64,000 nt of DNA, from positions 1-64,000 of the forward strand of contig JAJIRX010000550.1 in the NCBI GenBank assembly GCA_023853785.1, written 5' to 3'. Below, piece by piece: positions 10,601 to 22,900 of this stretch. The DNA comes from Psilocybe azurescens. Taxonomy: Eukaryota; Basidiomycota; Agaricomycetes; Agaricales; Agrocybaceae. The notes below the pieces were generated by a model that did not search any database, was not told the DNA's origin, and saw only the letters and a program-made list of their open reading frames with translations. The translations under genes and the position numbers were made by a program. Position 1 is the stretch's first letter; each line of letters opens with the position of its first letter.

Positions 10601-12169
10601 ACTTCACCTCCTCACTCAAAAATATACATTAATTGTCTTTTATGTGGGGAGGTGAGCGCAGCTTGCTTCACAGCCAGTTCAACAGCTCGCAGGAATTTTT
10701 AAACTCCACTATGGAGACACACAGCACCTACATAGTCAAATTATATACACTCACAGTCAATAACAGTCAATATTTCTGTCCTTATCTAAACAGTGAACAA
10801 ATACAAATATATATACACAGAACTCTACATTCTGTGTTCATTAAATATTTCTTTGCTTCAACACTCTCAAACAATCATATTACACCCACTCCAACTAATT
10901 CACAGTACCTTTGCCACCATGCCTGTTTTAATATCCACACCCCTGCTCATGTCCACTCCCAATCAATCATCATCCTACTTTATATCTTATATAATATTGC
11001 ACTACTCATTGACTACCCACAAATTGCCTCATATGCACAGTGCTTGTGGCACTGTGCCATTTTAAATTTCATACCTTGTACTCTTTCTCTTCACAGTTAA
11101 ATAGTACTGAAAATTAATCATGTTAATCTACAACCTATAGTACATTAAATTTTAAATCTCAATTCTCACACCCAACACTTAATAATGTATTCATTTTTAC
11201 ATTTGTAAAGCACATTGGAGCTTTATCCTCAAATAAATATTTTTATCACCTGTACAGTATTGTACACTGCTTATTTCAATTACAAAATCATGTCTCAATG
11301 CTATCTTTCCATCCACATCTTTATTTAAACAGAACCAACACACCCACAAATCCTCCTGCTGCTATATGCCTGCAGCACTGTACAATTTTAAAATTTATAG
11401 CTTACACTCTTCACAATCAAAATAGCTGTCCTCTCACCCCACTACATTTGTCCTGCAAATTAATCACTTTAATCTACAGCCCATAGTCATTGAAATTTAC
11501 ATGTTAATTCTCATGCACAATAGTTAACAGTGCCTATATTTTATCCATTACATTTGGAGTAAAGCACACTGCAGCTTCATCTTCAAAAAAAAATTATTAT
11601 CTGTACTGTACTGGAGACTACTTATTTTCAACTGCAAAACCACATCCTACTGCTATCTCTCTATATACATCTTTATTTAAACACTTTCACTCAGAGAAAA
11701 CATGATCACCCACCCATAGTTCATTTCACATCAACTTGTCCACTGTTCACAACACCCCTTGCTTGCAAATTTATTCAGCAGTTTCTATTTCAACTTTGCC
11801 ACTTTATACAGTTGTTATACAGATGGCAAACAAACACAATATCTGTGGACAGAAATGCTATTAAAATAGTCTTTAATGTGAATTTATTGGCCCACTTGCC
11901 CCTGGTGCCCACTGTGCATATTTTTTTGTTTTTAAAGCCACCCAGAATATGGTTAATAGACATGTTCAGTGTAGGCATAAAATGTTTGTTAGGCTGTGGC
12001 ACCCATTTTGTTGTTTGCCATCAGCCACTGATTGTTTGTTTCAAAAGGCTCTGCAGCGCTGGCCCCAAAACACAGAGGTCTGCTTAATAATAATTAGTCA
12101 TGCTTAAGTAATTTGCTCCCTCCTTTTAGAAAAACCGTCTCTTATATTATAGATATTGTGGTCCTGTCG

Positions 12170-13525
12170 ATGGTTCTCATGCTGCAACCACCACCATCAA
12201 CGCCTACACGGCCTCCGGAACCTCAAAATACAGCCTCAAGGTGTCGATGCTCTCCGGACTCGACACCTCCTGCCTCGAGCAATTATGATGAGGATAGAAC
12301 TGAGGACCTACACACCAAATCGCCGCACACACGCCGAATCGTCAAACGAGGCCGCAAACACACCCCCAAAGCAGAAATCCTCGAAAACTCGGACCCCAAC
12401 ATGTACACGACATACCCGTTAACCAACTCCCCACCTTCTCCGACCCCAATCAGGCCCACAGGTGGTGCACCAACAAGTCTACTGTCACCTACCTTGCCCC
12501 CACTCCCCTCGTTGCCCGACGATGTGGCAATGGGCCAGCTGAAGCACCTGGAGTCCTTACTGGATTCGGTGCTCGCTACCCTAGTCATTATTCAGTCGAC
12601 ATCAACTACACAGCCTATCATGTTCAGTACACACACTCAACAAGCACTGCAGGTGCTCAACCGCCTGGTGTCTGACCCTCCAGTCCCACTGACTCCCACA
12701 CTCCCTCTTCCTCCTTCACATGCTAGTAGGAGGTCTTCATTTGCCCAGGCTGTCAAACATGGCCATGCAACGCAGCTACCCACTGCTCACAAGAAAGCAC
12801 CGTCCCCAGCAGGCCCAAAGGTACGCCCAGCGGACGCTGTCAGGGAATCCTGAACCAGCCTCATCGTCAAGGCAACCGCCTTGTCGTGCGATGGACAGAC
12901 CATCCAGTCCCCAATACCTCGGCCTCACTCTCCGACTTCGTTGACTACCTCAAAACCCAGTTTCAAATACCACAGACAGGGATTGTGCCTGACCCCCGCT
13001 CAAAATTTGCTGGAGCTAACGTGACCAAATCTGGTAGTATCATGATCTACACAAAGTTGCCCTTCGCTGCCACAAGGATCTTGGATGGCCTCTCCCCATG
13101 ACTTCCTGGTGCTCCGACATGCAGTGGCTCATTCACAAATACCAGACTTCACACCAGACCCCTCCATAGTCCCTGTTGTTGAACTGGATGTGCCATGGTA
13201 TGGCATTATGGTACACGATATCCCTGCTGAACCGCTCCAGGAGGCTCTCTCAACAGCCTCAGGTATGTGGACAGAGCTCGAGTCTAGAACTGGACTGCTT
13301 CAGAAGGACATTCAGGACCTTCGATTACTCTGCAGTGACAAAGGACAGGAGGAAAAGGAGCATATATTGATGAGAATCATGACTGAAGATCCATGCATGC
13401 ATAACATGTTCACTTGTGAGCCTTTCTTCATATTTGGAATGAGATGCCGTGTCTCTCGCTACCGCCCCAGAAAGCGACATCGCTCCACCCCTCCCTCCAT
13501 ACCCACCAGCCAACCAAACCTTTAA
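12170..13525 (+). pseudogene. LINE (non-LTR) ORF1-like protein, frameshifted
   Basis: A Pro/Ser/Thr-rich N-terminal part with a short basic stretch (TRRIVKRGRKHTPK) and SSFAQAVKHGHATQ leads, after a frame change near 12850, into RWTDHPVPNTSASL and FAGANVTKSGSIMIYTK. A further change near 13090 leads into LDVPWYGIMVHDIPAEPL and FIFGMRCRVSRYR. The order (KSG-type nucleic-acid-binding block, then PW..I.VHGIP-like, then FG..CRVS.Y) matches the ORF1/gag-like proteins of fungal LINEs as I know them. No endonuclease or RT follows, because the region after 13530 is unrelated. It is a 3'-truncated relic. Confidence 0.62.
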
Positions 13526-13886
13526 CCCCTCAAATTACCTCAACACGATCTCACCAACCTGCGACTCCGGGCCCAGACAAGTCATCCGTTCTTTTCCTCT
13601 ATACCTGAGTCTCTATACTAACCACGCTCATGCTTCGGTGGGGCGCCTAGCAGAAAGAACCTCTAATGGTCGATGATGATACACAAACTGAATAAAATCT
13701 TTCGAGCTATCCCACCTGCCAAATTACAAAGCCTAGGAATGATGTTTCTGGAGGGCATATGGGAATGGAGTCGGGCACAGTGTCCTGATAGCTACATTTG
13801 TATTAGTTAGGTCTGCTTAGGGCCAAGTCCTCTAGACATAAATTGACAAGAAAAAAAAAATTTTTTGTGGTCCTGTCATTCTCTGT
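13526..13886. other. Junction sequence, no gene
   Basis: I see no coding sequence. The stretch contains an AT homopolymer junction (AAAAAAAATTTTTTT near 13851), where LINE-derived sequence probably gives way to the CxC5/CxC6-type transposon relic. Confidence 0.4.
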
Positions 13887-14884
13887 GTGACTCTCAGTGA
13901 GCCTGGTGACACTCAGCTTTCAGATGCATGGACAAAATTTAATAGGTCTGAATCCACAACTAATATATTAAAGTTTTTGCAGTCTGTTTATAAGACAAAA
14001 GAATCTTGTCCTGATTACATATGTATTGACAAAGGATGTCAAGTGTTGCAAACAGCTGTTACCAATAGAAGTTGGGATGCTATGTGAAAAAAAAACATTA
14101 AAATTTATTGTGGACACTTACCATTATATTAATCACCAAGCCAATGATTATCTTTGTTGAATGTACTGCAATCCTTTTCTGGATGATGGTTCAGCTCTAA
14201 ATCTTGTAATTATTGCATATAATGATAATGGCAATGCATATGCCCAAAAGCCTTTAATACACAAGTGTGTGTGTACTTTACCTCCACCCATATACTCCAC
14301 ATGGACTCCATCTGGAACATATCCAAGTGTTCAGAAAGTGATCTTTGATAGGTGGAGTTCAGGTGGACTCAGATGGACTCCAGATGGACTCCAGATGGAC
14401 TTCAAGCAATTCCACTTGAATCCAACTGGAGGCCAGATGGAGGCCAGGTGAGTCTAGGTGGAGTCCAGGTGGAGTTCAATTAGAATCCACCTGGACTCCA
14501 TACTTGGGTAACAATATTCCAGCTTAGGCCATCAGAGAGCAGACTTATTGAATTTCACAAAGTCCAGCTATAGCCAGATTTTAATTGGAATGTATTTTCT
14601 TAGAGTAAATTCATGTAAGAATGTATATATAATATATTAAAAACTATATACTACATTATTATCTACAATATTATCTACTAGCGAGTTCATCACCACTGAA
14701 ACATAAAAAAGAAATATATAAAAATATATAAAACAAAGGAAATAAAAGAAAAACATACAAAACAGACAAAAAAGGAGGCGAGAGGGTACATAGTTGGTTC
14801 AAATAAATATAGAAGCACATGAACATGAAAAAAAAAAAGAGAAAACGAGATAAAAAAAAAAAAAGAAAAAAGGGGGGCGAGAGG

Positions 14885-15320
14885 ATGGCCTTGTCGCTCG
14901 TAGCCCCGCCGTACGCATTGTCGTCGTTGTGGTGGCCGTCGTACACGCTGTGGTGGCCTTCGTACACGTTGTGGTGGCCGTCATACGCGTCCGGGCGTGT
15001 CCGTACGTTGTGCTGTCGTGTCTGCTGCGTCCTGTCATACAGCGTTGTCGCCGTCGTTGTGGCTGTCGTACATGTCGTTGTCGTGGTGGCCGTCGATACG
15101 CGTTGTCGTTGTCGTTGTCGTGGCTGTCGTACACGTCGTTGTCGTCGTTGTCGTGGCCGTTGTATGCATCGTCGTTGTCGTGGCCGTTGTATGCATCGTC
15201 GTTGTCGTGGCCGTTGTATGCATCATCGTTGTCGTGGCCGTTGTACACATCGTGGTTGTGGTGGTCATGGCCATTGTCGTCGTTGTCGCGGCCGTTGTAC
15301 ACGTCGTTGTCATGTTCTGC
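14885..15320. repeat. Trinucleotide-based minisatellite, 27-bp unit
   Basis: The most regular part (15130-15260) repeats a 27-bp unit beginning GTCGTTGTCGTGGCCGTT and ending GTATGCATC. The rest is looser GTCGTT/GTGGCC repetition. It is open in several frames on both strands. I treat these frames as a by-product of the 3n period. Confidence 0.85.
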
Positions 15321-15720
15321 GTGCGTGTTGGTGTCGTCGCATCGCATCGCCTCGTTCCCCCTCGTTCGCATTCGCCTCGCCTCGTTCCTCGTTCTCCACC
15401 CGCCTTGTTCCGTACTCACCTCCCTTTGTTCGCAGGTGTCCGTTTGTTCTTCGTCGGTCTCGGTTCGTTGCGATGCGATGCGTGTCGGGTCGGGTTGGCA
15501 TGGGCCTTGCTCCGACCGACGATGGCGAGGTGGGGGGCAACGCACGATGGCGGCAGCGGGGTGGTGGTGGTCGGAGGAAGAGGTGGGGTGGTGGAAATAA
15601 TAAACGGACCAACGTGGCATCAATAAGTCACATACGCTGACGTTATTTGTCACTTGCCGAGAAATGCCGAGTAAATAGCCGTATTGGTATGTACGCCATC
15701 AAAATTTGATGAATTACAAA

Positions 15721-15800
15721 GGCTCTATAGCTCAGTTGGTTCAACGTCAGTGTCGCGGCCTTCTAGGATGCCCGAGTTCAATTCCTGTTGGTGCTTTTTG
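15721..15800 (+). ncRNA. tRNA-like Pol III unit in element B
   Basis: A box A-like sequence (TAGCTCAGTTGG) and a box B-like sequence (GAGTTCAATTC) are spaced as in a tRNA and followed by T runs (TTTTTGTTTTT) that would terminate Pol III. Acceptor-stem pairing is poor, so it is not a functional tRNA. The box B context GATGCCCGAGTTCAATTC is also present in D1. This supports a conserved module rather than chance. It reads outward towards the GACCTC end. Confidence 0.55.
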
Positions 15801-16399
15801 TTTTTACATTATAATAAAATATAAATAAAATCTGGGGATCATCCTCCACCTGGAGTCCATTAGAAATTGACCCTGAAATAGTGTATTAATGCTGATATAC
15901 ATGCTTCTTGAGTCAAATCCATATGGAATCCATATGGAGGATGTGAGACTCAGATGAAGTTCCACATGGAGTCCACATGGAGTTCCACATCCTCCACATT
16001 GGCCCACATGGAGGATGAGTGGATTCCAGCTGGACTCCAGGTGGAGCCTCCACCTCTAAATGGCTGGTACACCTGCCAAAAAAAGAGTCACCAAACTCCA
16101 TGTGGACTCCACCCGGAATATATGGGTGAGGGTAAAGACCTCAAGTGTGTGATCAATTAAATGCATGGCTGGGTGGTTTTGAATCTATATTTAAATATAT
16201 GACACCTGGCAATTTCAACTGGTTTCTACACACAATGCTATTTTACCACACAAAATATGTCATTGCAAAGCAGAAAAGAAAGGCAGAGTCTTCAGATAGT
16301 GATGATGAAAATGAAGAATTAGGATTGGATGAAAAGACTAGTGATTCTAGTGAAGTGGAGACCAGTGATTCTGACTCAGACTAAATTGAATACAAGTGT

Positions 16400-16866
16400 G
16401 TAAAAAAACAATTTAATTTGCATAGTAGATTATATAAGCAATGTACAGTGGGTGTATGATACAAGGTAGATTACATAAGCAATATATAGGTGTATGATAC
16501 AGGGTAGATTATATAAGCAGTGTACAGTAGGTGTATGATATAAGATAGATCATATAAGTAGTGTATAGTAGGTGTATGATAGTAGTGATAACTGTGTAAA
16601 TCTAATTTTTTATTCAGCCCAAAGGTGTAGGAAATTGTTTTTACTCAGCTTCAAGCCATGGGAATTCCACTTTACTACTGTATTGGCTATAAATAACTCT
16701 ACATATTCCCCTTCATTCCCTCTATTCCCTCTATTTCCTCTTCAATTCCTTCATTCCCTCTTCAATCCCCTCTATTCCCTCTCTATTCCCTCTATTCCTC
16801 TATTCCCTTCACTCTCTTTCTCAATCCCTCCAGTCCTAGAGAATATGTGGGGAGTGAGAAGTGCTG
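16400..16866 (+). mobile_element. F-type transposon terminus downstream of CxC5/CxC6 ORF
   Basis: The stretch ends GGGGAGTGAGAAGTGCTG at 16866. It carries a subterminal array of CATTCCCTCTATTCCC words (16705-16830) and, further in, repeats of the GTGTATGATA and AGATTATATAAGCA type (16425-16580). The same terminal block forms the right end of element GF (47490-47847), where the end is verified by a target duplication. It begins about 15 bases after the CxC5/CxC6-type stop codon, so the ORF probably belongs to the same transposon. The matching opposite terminus was not found. Confidence 0.7.
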
Positions 16867-17056
16867 CTACTATACACTGGTTATATAATCTATCTTATAT
16901 CATACACCTACTGTAGACTGGTTATATAATCTATTCTATATTATACACCTACTATATGTACACTGCTTATGTAATCTACCTTGTATTATACACCTACTGT
17001 ATATTGCTTATGTAATCTACTATATGAATTAACTTGTTTTTTTACACACTTATATT

Positions 17057-17760
17057 CAATTTAGTCTGAGTCAGAATCACTGGTCTCTGCTTGTAGAATC
17101 ACTAGTCTCTTCATCCAATCCTAGTTCTTCAAATTTATCCTCACTATCTGAAGACTCTGCCTTTCTTTTATGTTTTGCAATGTCATATTTTGTGTAGTAA
17201 AATAGCATTGTGTGTAGAAACCAGTTGAAATTGCCAGGTGTTATACATTTAAGTATAGATTCAAAACCACCCAGCCATGCATTTAATTGATCACACACTT
17301 GTGTATTAAAGGCTTTCTAGGCATATGCAATAATTACAAGATTTGGAGCTGAACCATCACCCAAAGAAGAATTGCAGTACTTTCAACAAAGATAATCATT
17401 GGCTTGGTGATTAATATAATGGTAAGTATCCACAATAAATCTTGATATTTTTTCCACATAGCATCCCAACTTCCATTGGTAACAGCTGTTTGCAACACTT
17501 GACATCCTTTGTCAATACATACATATGTAATCAGGACGAGATTCTTCTGTCTTATAAACAGACTGCAAAAACTTTAATATATTAGTTGTGGATTCAGACC
17601 TATTAAATTTTGTCCATACAATCACAACTCCACATGATGCACACATAGTTTCTACACTGTAATATCGAGCAGAACTGAAATAATTTGGAGATGGAGGAGG
17701 CTCATTATTATTATCATCATAACGTTGAGTATTTGGTCTTCTTTTTTGGGATGCCAAGCT
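17057..17760 (-). pseudogene. CxC5/CxC6-type KDZ-associated ORF copy b (inverted, uninterrupted)
   Basis: Read on the minus strand it has MASQKRRPNTQRYDDNNN, YYSVETMCASCGVVI, WTKFNRSESTTN, DYICID (a stop or frame change follows), TYHYINH, then DQLNAWLGGFES, TPGNFNWFLHTM and an acidic tail with EELGLDEETSDS. It extends further towards the N-terminus than copy a and shows the empty target site of element B. The conserved Asp/His/Cys residues (IDKGC, DTYHYINH, CNP) are typical of the family. Flanking non-coding sequence at 16867-17050 mirrors 16390-16580, so the two copies form a large inverted repeat. Stops make it a pseudogene. Confidence 0.72.
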
Positions 17761-17791
17761 TGACTTTCACCAGGTCTTTGTAACATTCTAT

Positions 17792-18957
17792 CAGTACTTT
17801 ACAGTGCCCCACCAGTACCAGTCAGAACCAGTCAGAACCACTTGGATCCAGTCAGACCCAATCAGAACTGGTTGGAATCCACTTGGAATCCACTTGGACT
17901 CACTCGGAACTGGTCGGAATCTGGTCAGAATTTCTCATAATGTACTCACTCAGTGTACAAAACAATGCTTAGTCAGCCTTATATAATAATTGTGTACATA
18001 AGCTTATAAGCAATGTATTCAGATCACATGATATTGTATGCTTGGTCAGTATTATATAATATTTCTTACATAAGCTCTTAAGTAATCCATACAGGTCACA
18101 TGATATTTGTAATAAATGCGAAATTATAAAATACACTCAACAGGAATTGAACCAACAGCTTTATATATATTAATTCTATACATACTTTACCAACAACACT
18201 ATTATTGCTTGTGGTATTCTCAATATTTTATAAATTATATACCATTCTTTACAACACCTAATAATATATTCTGGCACTTCCTCTGAAGCTATACACACAT
18301 ATTATATATCAAAATGATCATAAAATTAAGGGCAATGCACCTGTAATTACATCATCATATGAATATTATGTCAGCATGTTCAATATACAAAATACTGTAA
18401 ATTTGAATATATATAGACATTGTAAACCACTTTTGCAACAAAATAGCACTCCGTTAGCTATATTTAATAGTGTTGCAATAATAGAAATTAGTGGAATACA
18501 AAGATCAGTTTTATTCAAGAAATTTGGATTATATAAGCACAGATTTATATTCTCCTGAATTTTACAATTCTAACAATACCAAATTTGTCACAAACTGTTA
18601 AGATCTATATATACTTTTTGTGTTATTACTTGCTGAGCTGTAAATAGTATGCTGACATAATATGGTCCCACTTGGTACCACTCGGATTCCACTCAGAATT
18701 GGGTCTAATTGGGTTTTAAATTTGATGAATTCCACTTGGATTCCAGTCAGATTCCGGTCAGATTTCGATCAGATTTTGGTCGGACTTGGTAGCAGTGGAA
18801 CTGGTCGGTACCGGTGGTTCCAATTGGAATCCGGTTGGAAAAATTTGGACATTTTACTGCTAATTTGGCAGAGACACTGCCAAATAAAATTCTGGTTGGA
18901 ACCAGTCGGATTCCGACCGGTTCTGATCGGTACCTGTAGGGGGAGTGTAAAGACCTC
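17792..18957 (+). mobile_element. Non-autonomous DNA transposon C1
   Basis: Starts CAGTACTTTACAGTGCCCC and ends GGGAGTGTAAAGACCTC. It is about 95% alike in layout to C2 (24419-25533) and C3 (38410-39579). Subterminal arrays are of GGAATCCA / TCGGAACCGG type. The middle is AT-rich with a tRNA-like unit. Unlike C2 and C3 the flanks do not match (CATTCTAT on the left, AAAAAAAA on the right), so one side has probably been rearranged since insertion. Confidence 0.85.
18126..18214 (-). ncRNA. tRNA-like Pol III unit in C1
   Basis: On the minus strand, TAGTGTTGTTGGTAAAG (box A-like) is followed after about 45 bases by GGTTCAATTCCTG (box B-like) and then a TTTT run. The intervening sequence is AT-rich, so no anticodon arm can be assigned. 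The same unit is present in C2 and C3. Confidence 0.45.
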
Positions 18958-19040
18958 AAAAAAAAAAAACAAGCACTTACTCAGTTGCTTTCCTCTTACC
19001 CTTGGCAATTCTTTTATGTTGTTGCATCTCTGTTTCATCC

Positions 19041-19740
19041 TCATTGTTGTTGTCCTCCTCCTCTGAACTTTTCTTCTTCTTCTTCTTCTTTGGCTTCTCT
19101 TCCAATTTCCTTCCTTCTGACTTCTCTTCCAATTTTTTTCCCCTCCAACTTCTGTTTACTCAAACTTGCCACTGCATTCTTCTTCAAGTTTCCCACAGTA
19201 CCTTCTCTTACATTCAGCCAGTCCACCAAATCAGTGCATGCCAAGTTCCTATCATCATCTCCCAAAGTTCTTCAGTAGTTATACAATCAGGTTGATCTTC
19301 AAGCCAATCAACCATCTCTGTATAGTTTGTCACACATTTAAGAGGTTTTGCCCAATGCATGTAATACTGAGTCTTTGAAAGAAAAATATTGACCAAGTCC
19401 ATATAGGATGGAACCCAAGGTGTTGCTTCATGATCAAGACCAGCCTGAGCAATATGCCTCATCCATGCATCACTATACTTTAACTTCTCCATGATATCAA
19501 GAACTTGAGATAGCTCTTTGCACTTGGCATACACAGCTCAGATAAAAAGCATAGTCGGCGGGCCAACATAAGGTAATGTAGTATCAATCTCCAAGGAAAG
19601 AAGAAGGGTCTCAATCTGCAGCATAGAAAGATATGTTGGACCAGCATTTGGAAATGCAGACAATGTTTTGACACATTGGGGAGTCCAGGCTGCTCTCAAT
19701 GACTCTGAGATGAGGCTTCGTGCTCTTGGAAATACTGGGA
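19041..19740 (-). pseudogene. Unrecognised minus-strand coding relic
   Basis: One frame runs on the minus strand from about 19740 (RARSLISESLRAAWTP) through SMLQIETLLLSLEIDTT. It crosses a single in-frame TGA near 19545 into KELSQVLDIMEKLKYSDAW, GLDHEATPWVPSYMDLVN and LEDQPDCITTEELWEMM, and stops near 19214. A Lys/Glu-rich block (KIGREVRRKEIGREAKEEEE) follows in another frame to 19041. Length and composition look like a genuine soluble protein. I do not recognise the family, and no motif suggests a function. Confidence 0.45.
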
Positions 19741-19999
19741 AAATAGGACGGATTCTGGTGGGAACATGCTATGCTATGTCATGAAGGCTGCTCTAGGGTG
19801 CTTTGGACTCCACTCTGTAGTCTGCCAGCACTGCCACATCTGCCCACCCCTAGTGACATCCACCTGGACTGTCAGGAGTACAATCTCCTCACAGAAAACG
19901 GAACTCCCACAGGACAATGCACCACCCAGCAGTGTGCAGATCACATGACAGATGACCAGGGAGGTGTCCCACTTGTGTAGGCATCAACACACATGAGTT

Positions 20000-22900
20000 T
20001 TAGAGTCCCTCATCTGTATAGGTTGGTTCAGCTGAGATGAGTTTTGTGTCAGGTCCTTGAGCATCTTTTCCTCTGTGTCTGCAATCGCACAGTCGGCTTC
20101 AGATGGTAGTTCGTTGTCTCTTGGGTATGCAATGTCAAGGTGAGAGCTGGGTAGTGGTATGAAATGGAGCATATGCTGTGAGTGGACTAGGCCTTTAAGA
20201 GGTATACCAGTAGTTGTGCATAGTGAAAATGAATTAGAGAACTCGCCATATATGAGTTGTGGTTTGGCCTACTGCCCGACGCTAAATCATAGACCTGAAC
20301 AAGGTTGCTAATTTTAAAGGTTGTGATGGGGGCATGTGTGTTGAATGAGGTTTTGCGGTGAGATGTTTAGTGCGGGGTGGCTTTGTAATTGCCCAATACA
20401 CAACACCCAATCAAATATTTATATTGATCAGTTCAATCTGGGAGGGTAAGCTTGTAAGGCTTATTACAATAACTAGTTTTTAGCAGAGTACAGACTTAGA
20501 TGATTGCTCTGGGGTGATCACTAGTAGCTAGGGAACTCTTTACAGGCGAGTACACACAAGGCACTGGAATAGTAAGGGCGATCTCTCTATGTGAGGGCGA
20601 TCACTAATATCAAGGGGATCACTTTTGGGGGCGAGTGTACACAGGACACTTAACAGTTCTCTTTATAAAACCCAAACTCCAACTAACAAACAATATAAGT
20701 GATCACCTGTATTAACACGTAGTAGATCCTTAGTTCCTATAAGCAACTGGGCACACTAGTCCACAGTCCTTAGTTTACTATAGGCAACATCCTGAAACAG
20801 TCAGATTTCTGACAGTTGTCCCTAGTTACTATGAGCAATCACTAGCCTTTATAGGGTTCCCACCCATACTTAACAATCCCAGGGCAGTCTTACTATAGGC
20901 AATGTTCTGAACAGTTGGAGTTCTCTGACAGTTGTCCCTAGTTACTATGAGCAATCACTAGCCGTATAGGGTTCCAACCTGTACTTGACAATCCCCAGGG
21001 CAGTCCATGGATGACTTATAAAAGCCTGCTTATCAAGTCTAATAGACCTGACATTGAATATAACAATGGCAATCACTCACAAAACCAGGTAGCGCCCTAA
21101 TTGCTTAAGGTGAACTGCAGTGTTCAATCTCTTATCTCACAAATCACTAGTCCTCAAAGTATTAACACTGGAATTCTTATTCAGAGTAAATTCTGATATC
21201 AAATCTGGGGTGTAGATTACTTGGTTTCTATTCTAAGATAAAGGGTTGTTTTTATAGACTAAATAGATACTTTGGCTTGTGATAATTGAGAGAGACTAAG
21301 AGAAAAGGAAGGAAATGGACCACGTGCTGCCTAGCCTTTGCTGCACCAATTATAATAGTGGAAAGTACTAGTTTGCCTGGGCTTCAGCGCTTATTTGAAG
21401 ATAACATTGTTGTCCATGTGGCAGTGCCTCCTTGGGTAGCGATCACCTGACTTATTTTATCAGATGACTCGCTGTTAAGGCATGTCGGGACTAGATTGCT
21501 TAGGGGTATATTTTCTAGGAAACCCTACCAAGATTCCCAAGCATAGTTGCTATTGGTTTAGGACCTCCTGGAACAGCAGGTGCCCATATCATGAGGCAAG
21601 TTACCTCTAGTATTGGGTGGCAATCACTCACTCATGTTGGCTGCATTGCAAATTACAAGTTTTTATAGTCAGATCTAGTAGACCGCCATATGCTGAGTTG
21701 TACACAAGATTTCAATTGCCAATACATTCAGTCTGGGGGATGATCACCCATGTGGTGTAGTGATGCCTGATCCCCGAGCAGTTGATCACCTAATTTAGTG
21801 AACAGCCTTTGTGAGGCCTGGACACAGTGATTGCTTTTGCTAATTAATAAGGTTTCCATCACTTGGCGATCACTTGGTAAGACACTGATGGGTGTTACTC
21901 CTTGTAAGAGCCAAGGTCATTTCTTAAGAGTTTCTTCTTTATATGGGACTAATAGCATGATCAATGGAACGGGTGATCGCCTTGGACGCTTGGTTAGGGT
22001 TGCTTTGATAGCTGTGTAGGAAACTAAAGGTAGTTATTGATTCATAGCACTGATTAATAGGCCACACTACACCTTAGTTAGTTTTGTAAGGTCTATTACT
22101 CTTGTTGGCCCACTAGGAAGTAAAGCCTCAAAGCCTAATAATCTGGCGTATCTCCTACCCTTCACCAGTATAATGTACTATTTTATTACAGATAACAATT
22201 GCAAAAATAAGGGCCTCTGTATCTCACTATGAATTGTAAGCTCAGAATGGTTTACACCCTTTCAGCGGTGTTCAGCATCTGTCAGGCATGATAGGTGAGC
22301 ATCTGTGCAGAAAGTTTCAGCAAGAGTGAAGTTAATGTGTGTGTCAGCAGGGGTTGTTGGGACGGGGATAAGAGGTACTGCTCTATCCGGGCAAAAGGGT
22401 AGGGCAAATAGAAGTTCTTGTGGCATTGCATTCAGAGCTGGTAGCATTCAGAGCTGGTAATATATGTTCATTTAGTTGATGTATGGCCTCGTCTCACGTA
22501 GATGGTCTGGCCAGTTGGTTGGGATATCATTGGGATCAATGTCTGTGGGGTCTTTGGAACTATTGTAGTTGGGCACGCATAGTTGTTTCAAACAGCCTAA
22601 GAGAATCTGTCACTGTGTGTTGAATGCCCTCTGAGAGGCAGAAGTTGTCAACTTCTTGGTTGTCAAAGTGTGAGCCGCCGTCTGTCATAAATGTTCTTGG
22701 GGTGGTGAAGTCACAGAATATGTGCTTGAGGACTGTCACTGTGGATTTGCCTGTCTCTGCTGCTTTGAGTTTCATTGCCCATATGTACAAACCTGGAGTA
22801 TGAGTCAATATATAGTCCGATGTTCTTGAATCTTCCTTTTTCTAGTAGTAGTGAGAGGTAGTTGCCTGCCGGGAGGGCAAAGAGTTGTGAGTGTTATATT

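Larger units (their letters stand above)
10140..12110. other. AT-rich spacer, no supported gene
   Basis: After family X copy 1 the sequence is AT-rich with imperfect repeats of 'CATCTTTATTTAAAC' and 'CCTGCAAATTAATCAC' type between about 11230 and 11690. This suggests an internally duplicated non-coding repeat. The longest open frame (10633-11100) is low-complexity and not supported. Near 10320-10450 lies a GC-rich patch with small inverted repeats (CCGCTACGGCGTTGG; GGGGCTGCGCCCC). Confidence 0.5.
14271..16142 (+). mobile_element. Non-autonomous DNA transposon B
   Basis: Starts GTGTACTTTACC and ends GTAAAGACCTC, with a perfect 8-bp duplication AAGTGTGT (14263-14270 and 16143-16150). The uninterrupted target is seen in the inverted copy near 17295. 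Subterminal arrays are of ATGGACTCC / GGAGTCC type (14300-14500 and 15850-16120). The interior order is AT block (14600-14690), purine tract (14822-14880), minisatellite (14885-15320), reverse core with CCTTGCTCCGACCGACGA (near 15508), a TGCCGAG-rich stretch, then a tRNA-like unit. The same module order, mirrored, occurs in D1. Confidence 0.9.
13887..16384 (+). pseudogene. CxC5/CxC6-type KDZ-associated ORF copy a, split by element B
   Basis: The 5' block (13887-14270) reads WTKFNRSESTTN, LKFLQSVYKT and DYICIDKGCQVLQTAVTN. It then has TYHYINHQAND and YCNP after small frame changes and a stop near 14085. Element B interrupts the block after AYAQKPLIH. The 3' block (16151-16384) reads DQLNAWLGGFESI, MTPGNFNWFLHTML and an acidic Ser/Asp tail ending DSDSD. 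The block order matches proteins annotated in mushrooms as 'CxC5/CxC6-like cysteine cluster associated with KDZ', a very high-copy family linked to KDZ transposases. Only the C-terminal half is present. A transposon terminus follows 480 bp downstream (16866). A second copy is inverted at 17057-17760. Confidence 0.72.

Noticed and set aside
15721..15800. A genuine tRNA gene
   Set aside because: Box A and box B are present but acceptor and anticodon stems do not pair, and the same unit recurs inside transposons. Recorded as a tRNA-like element instead.
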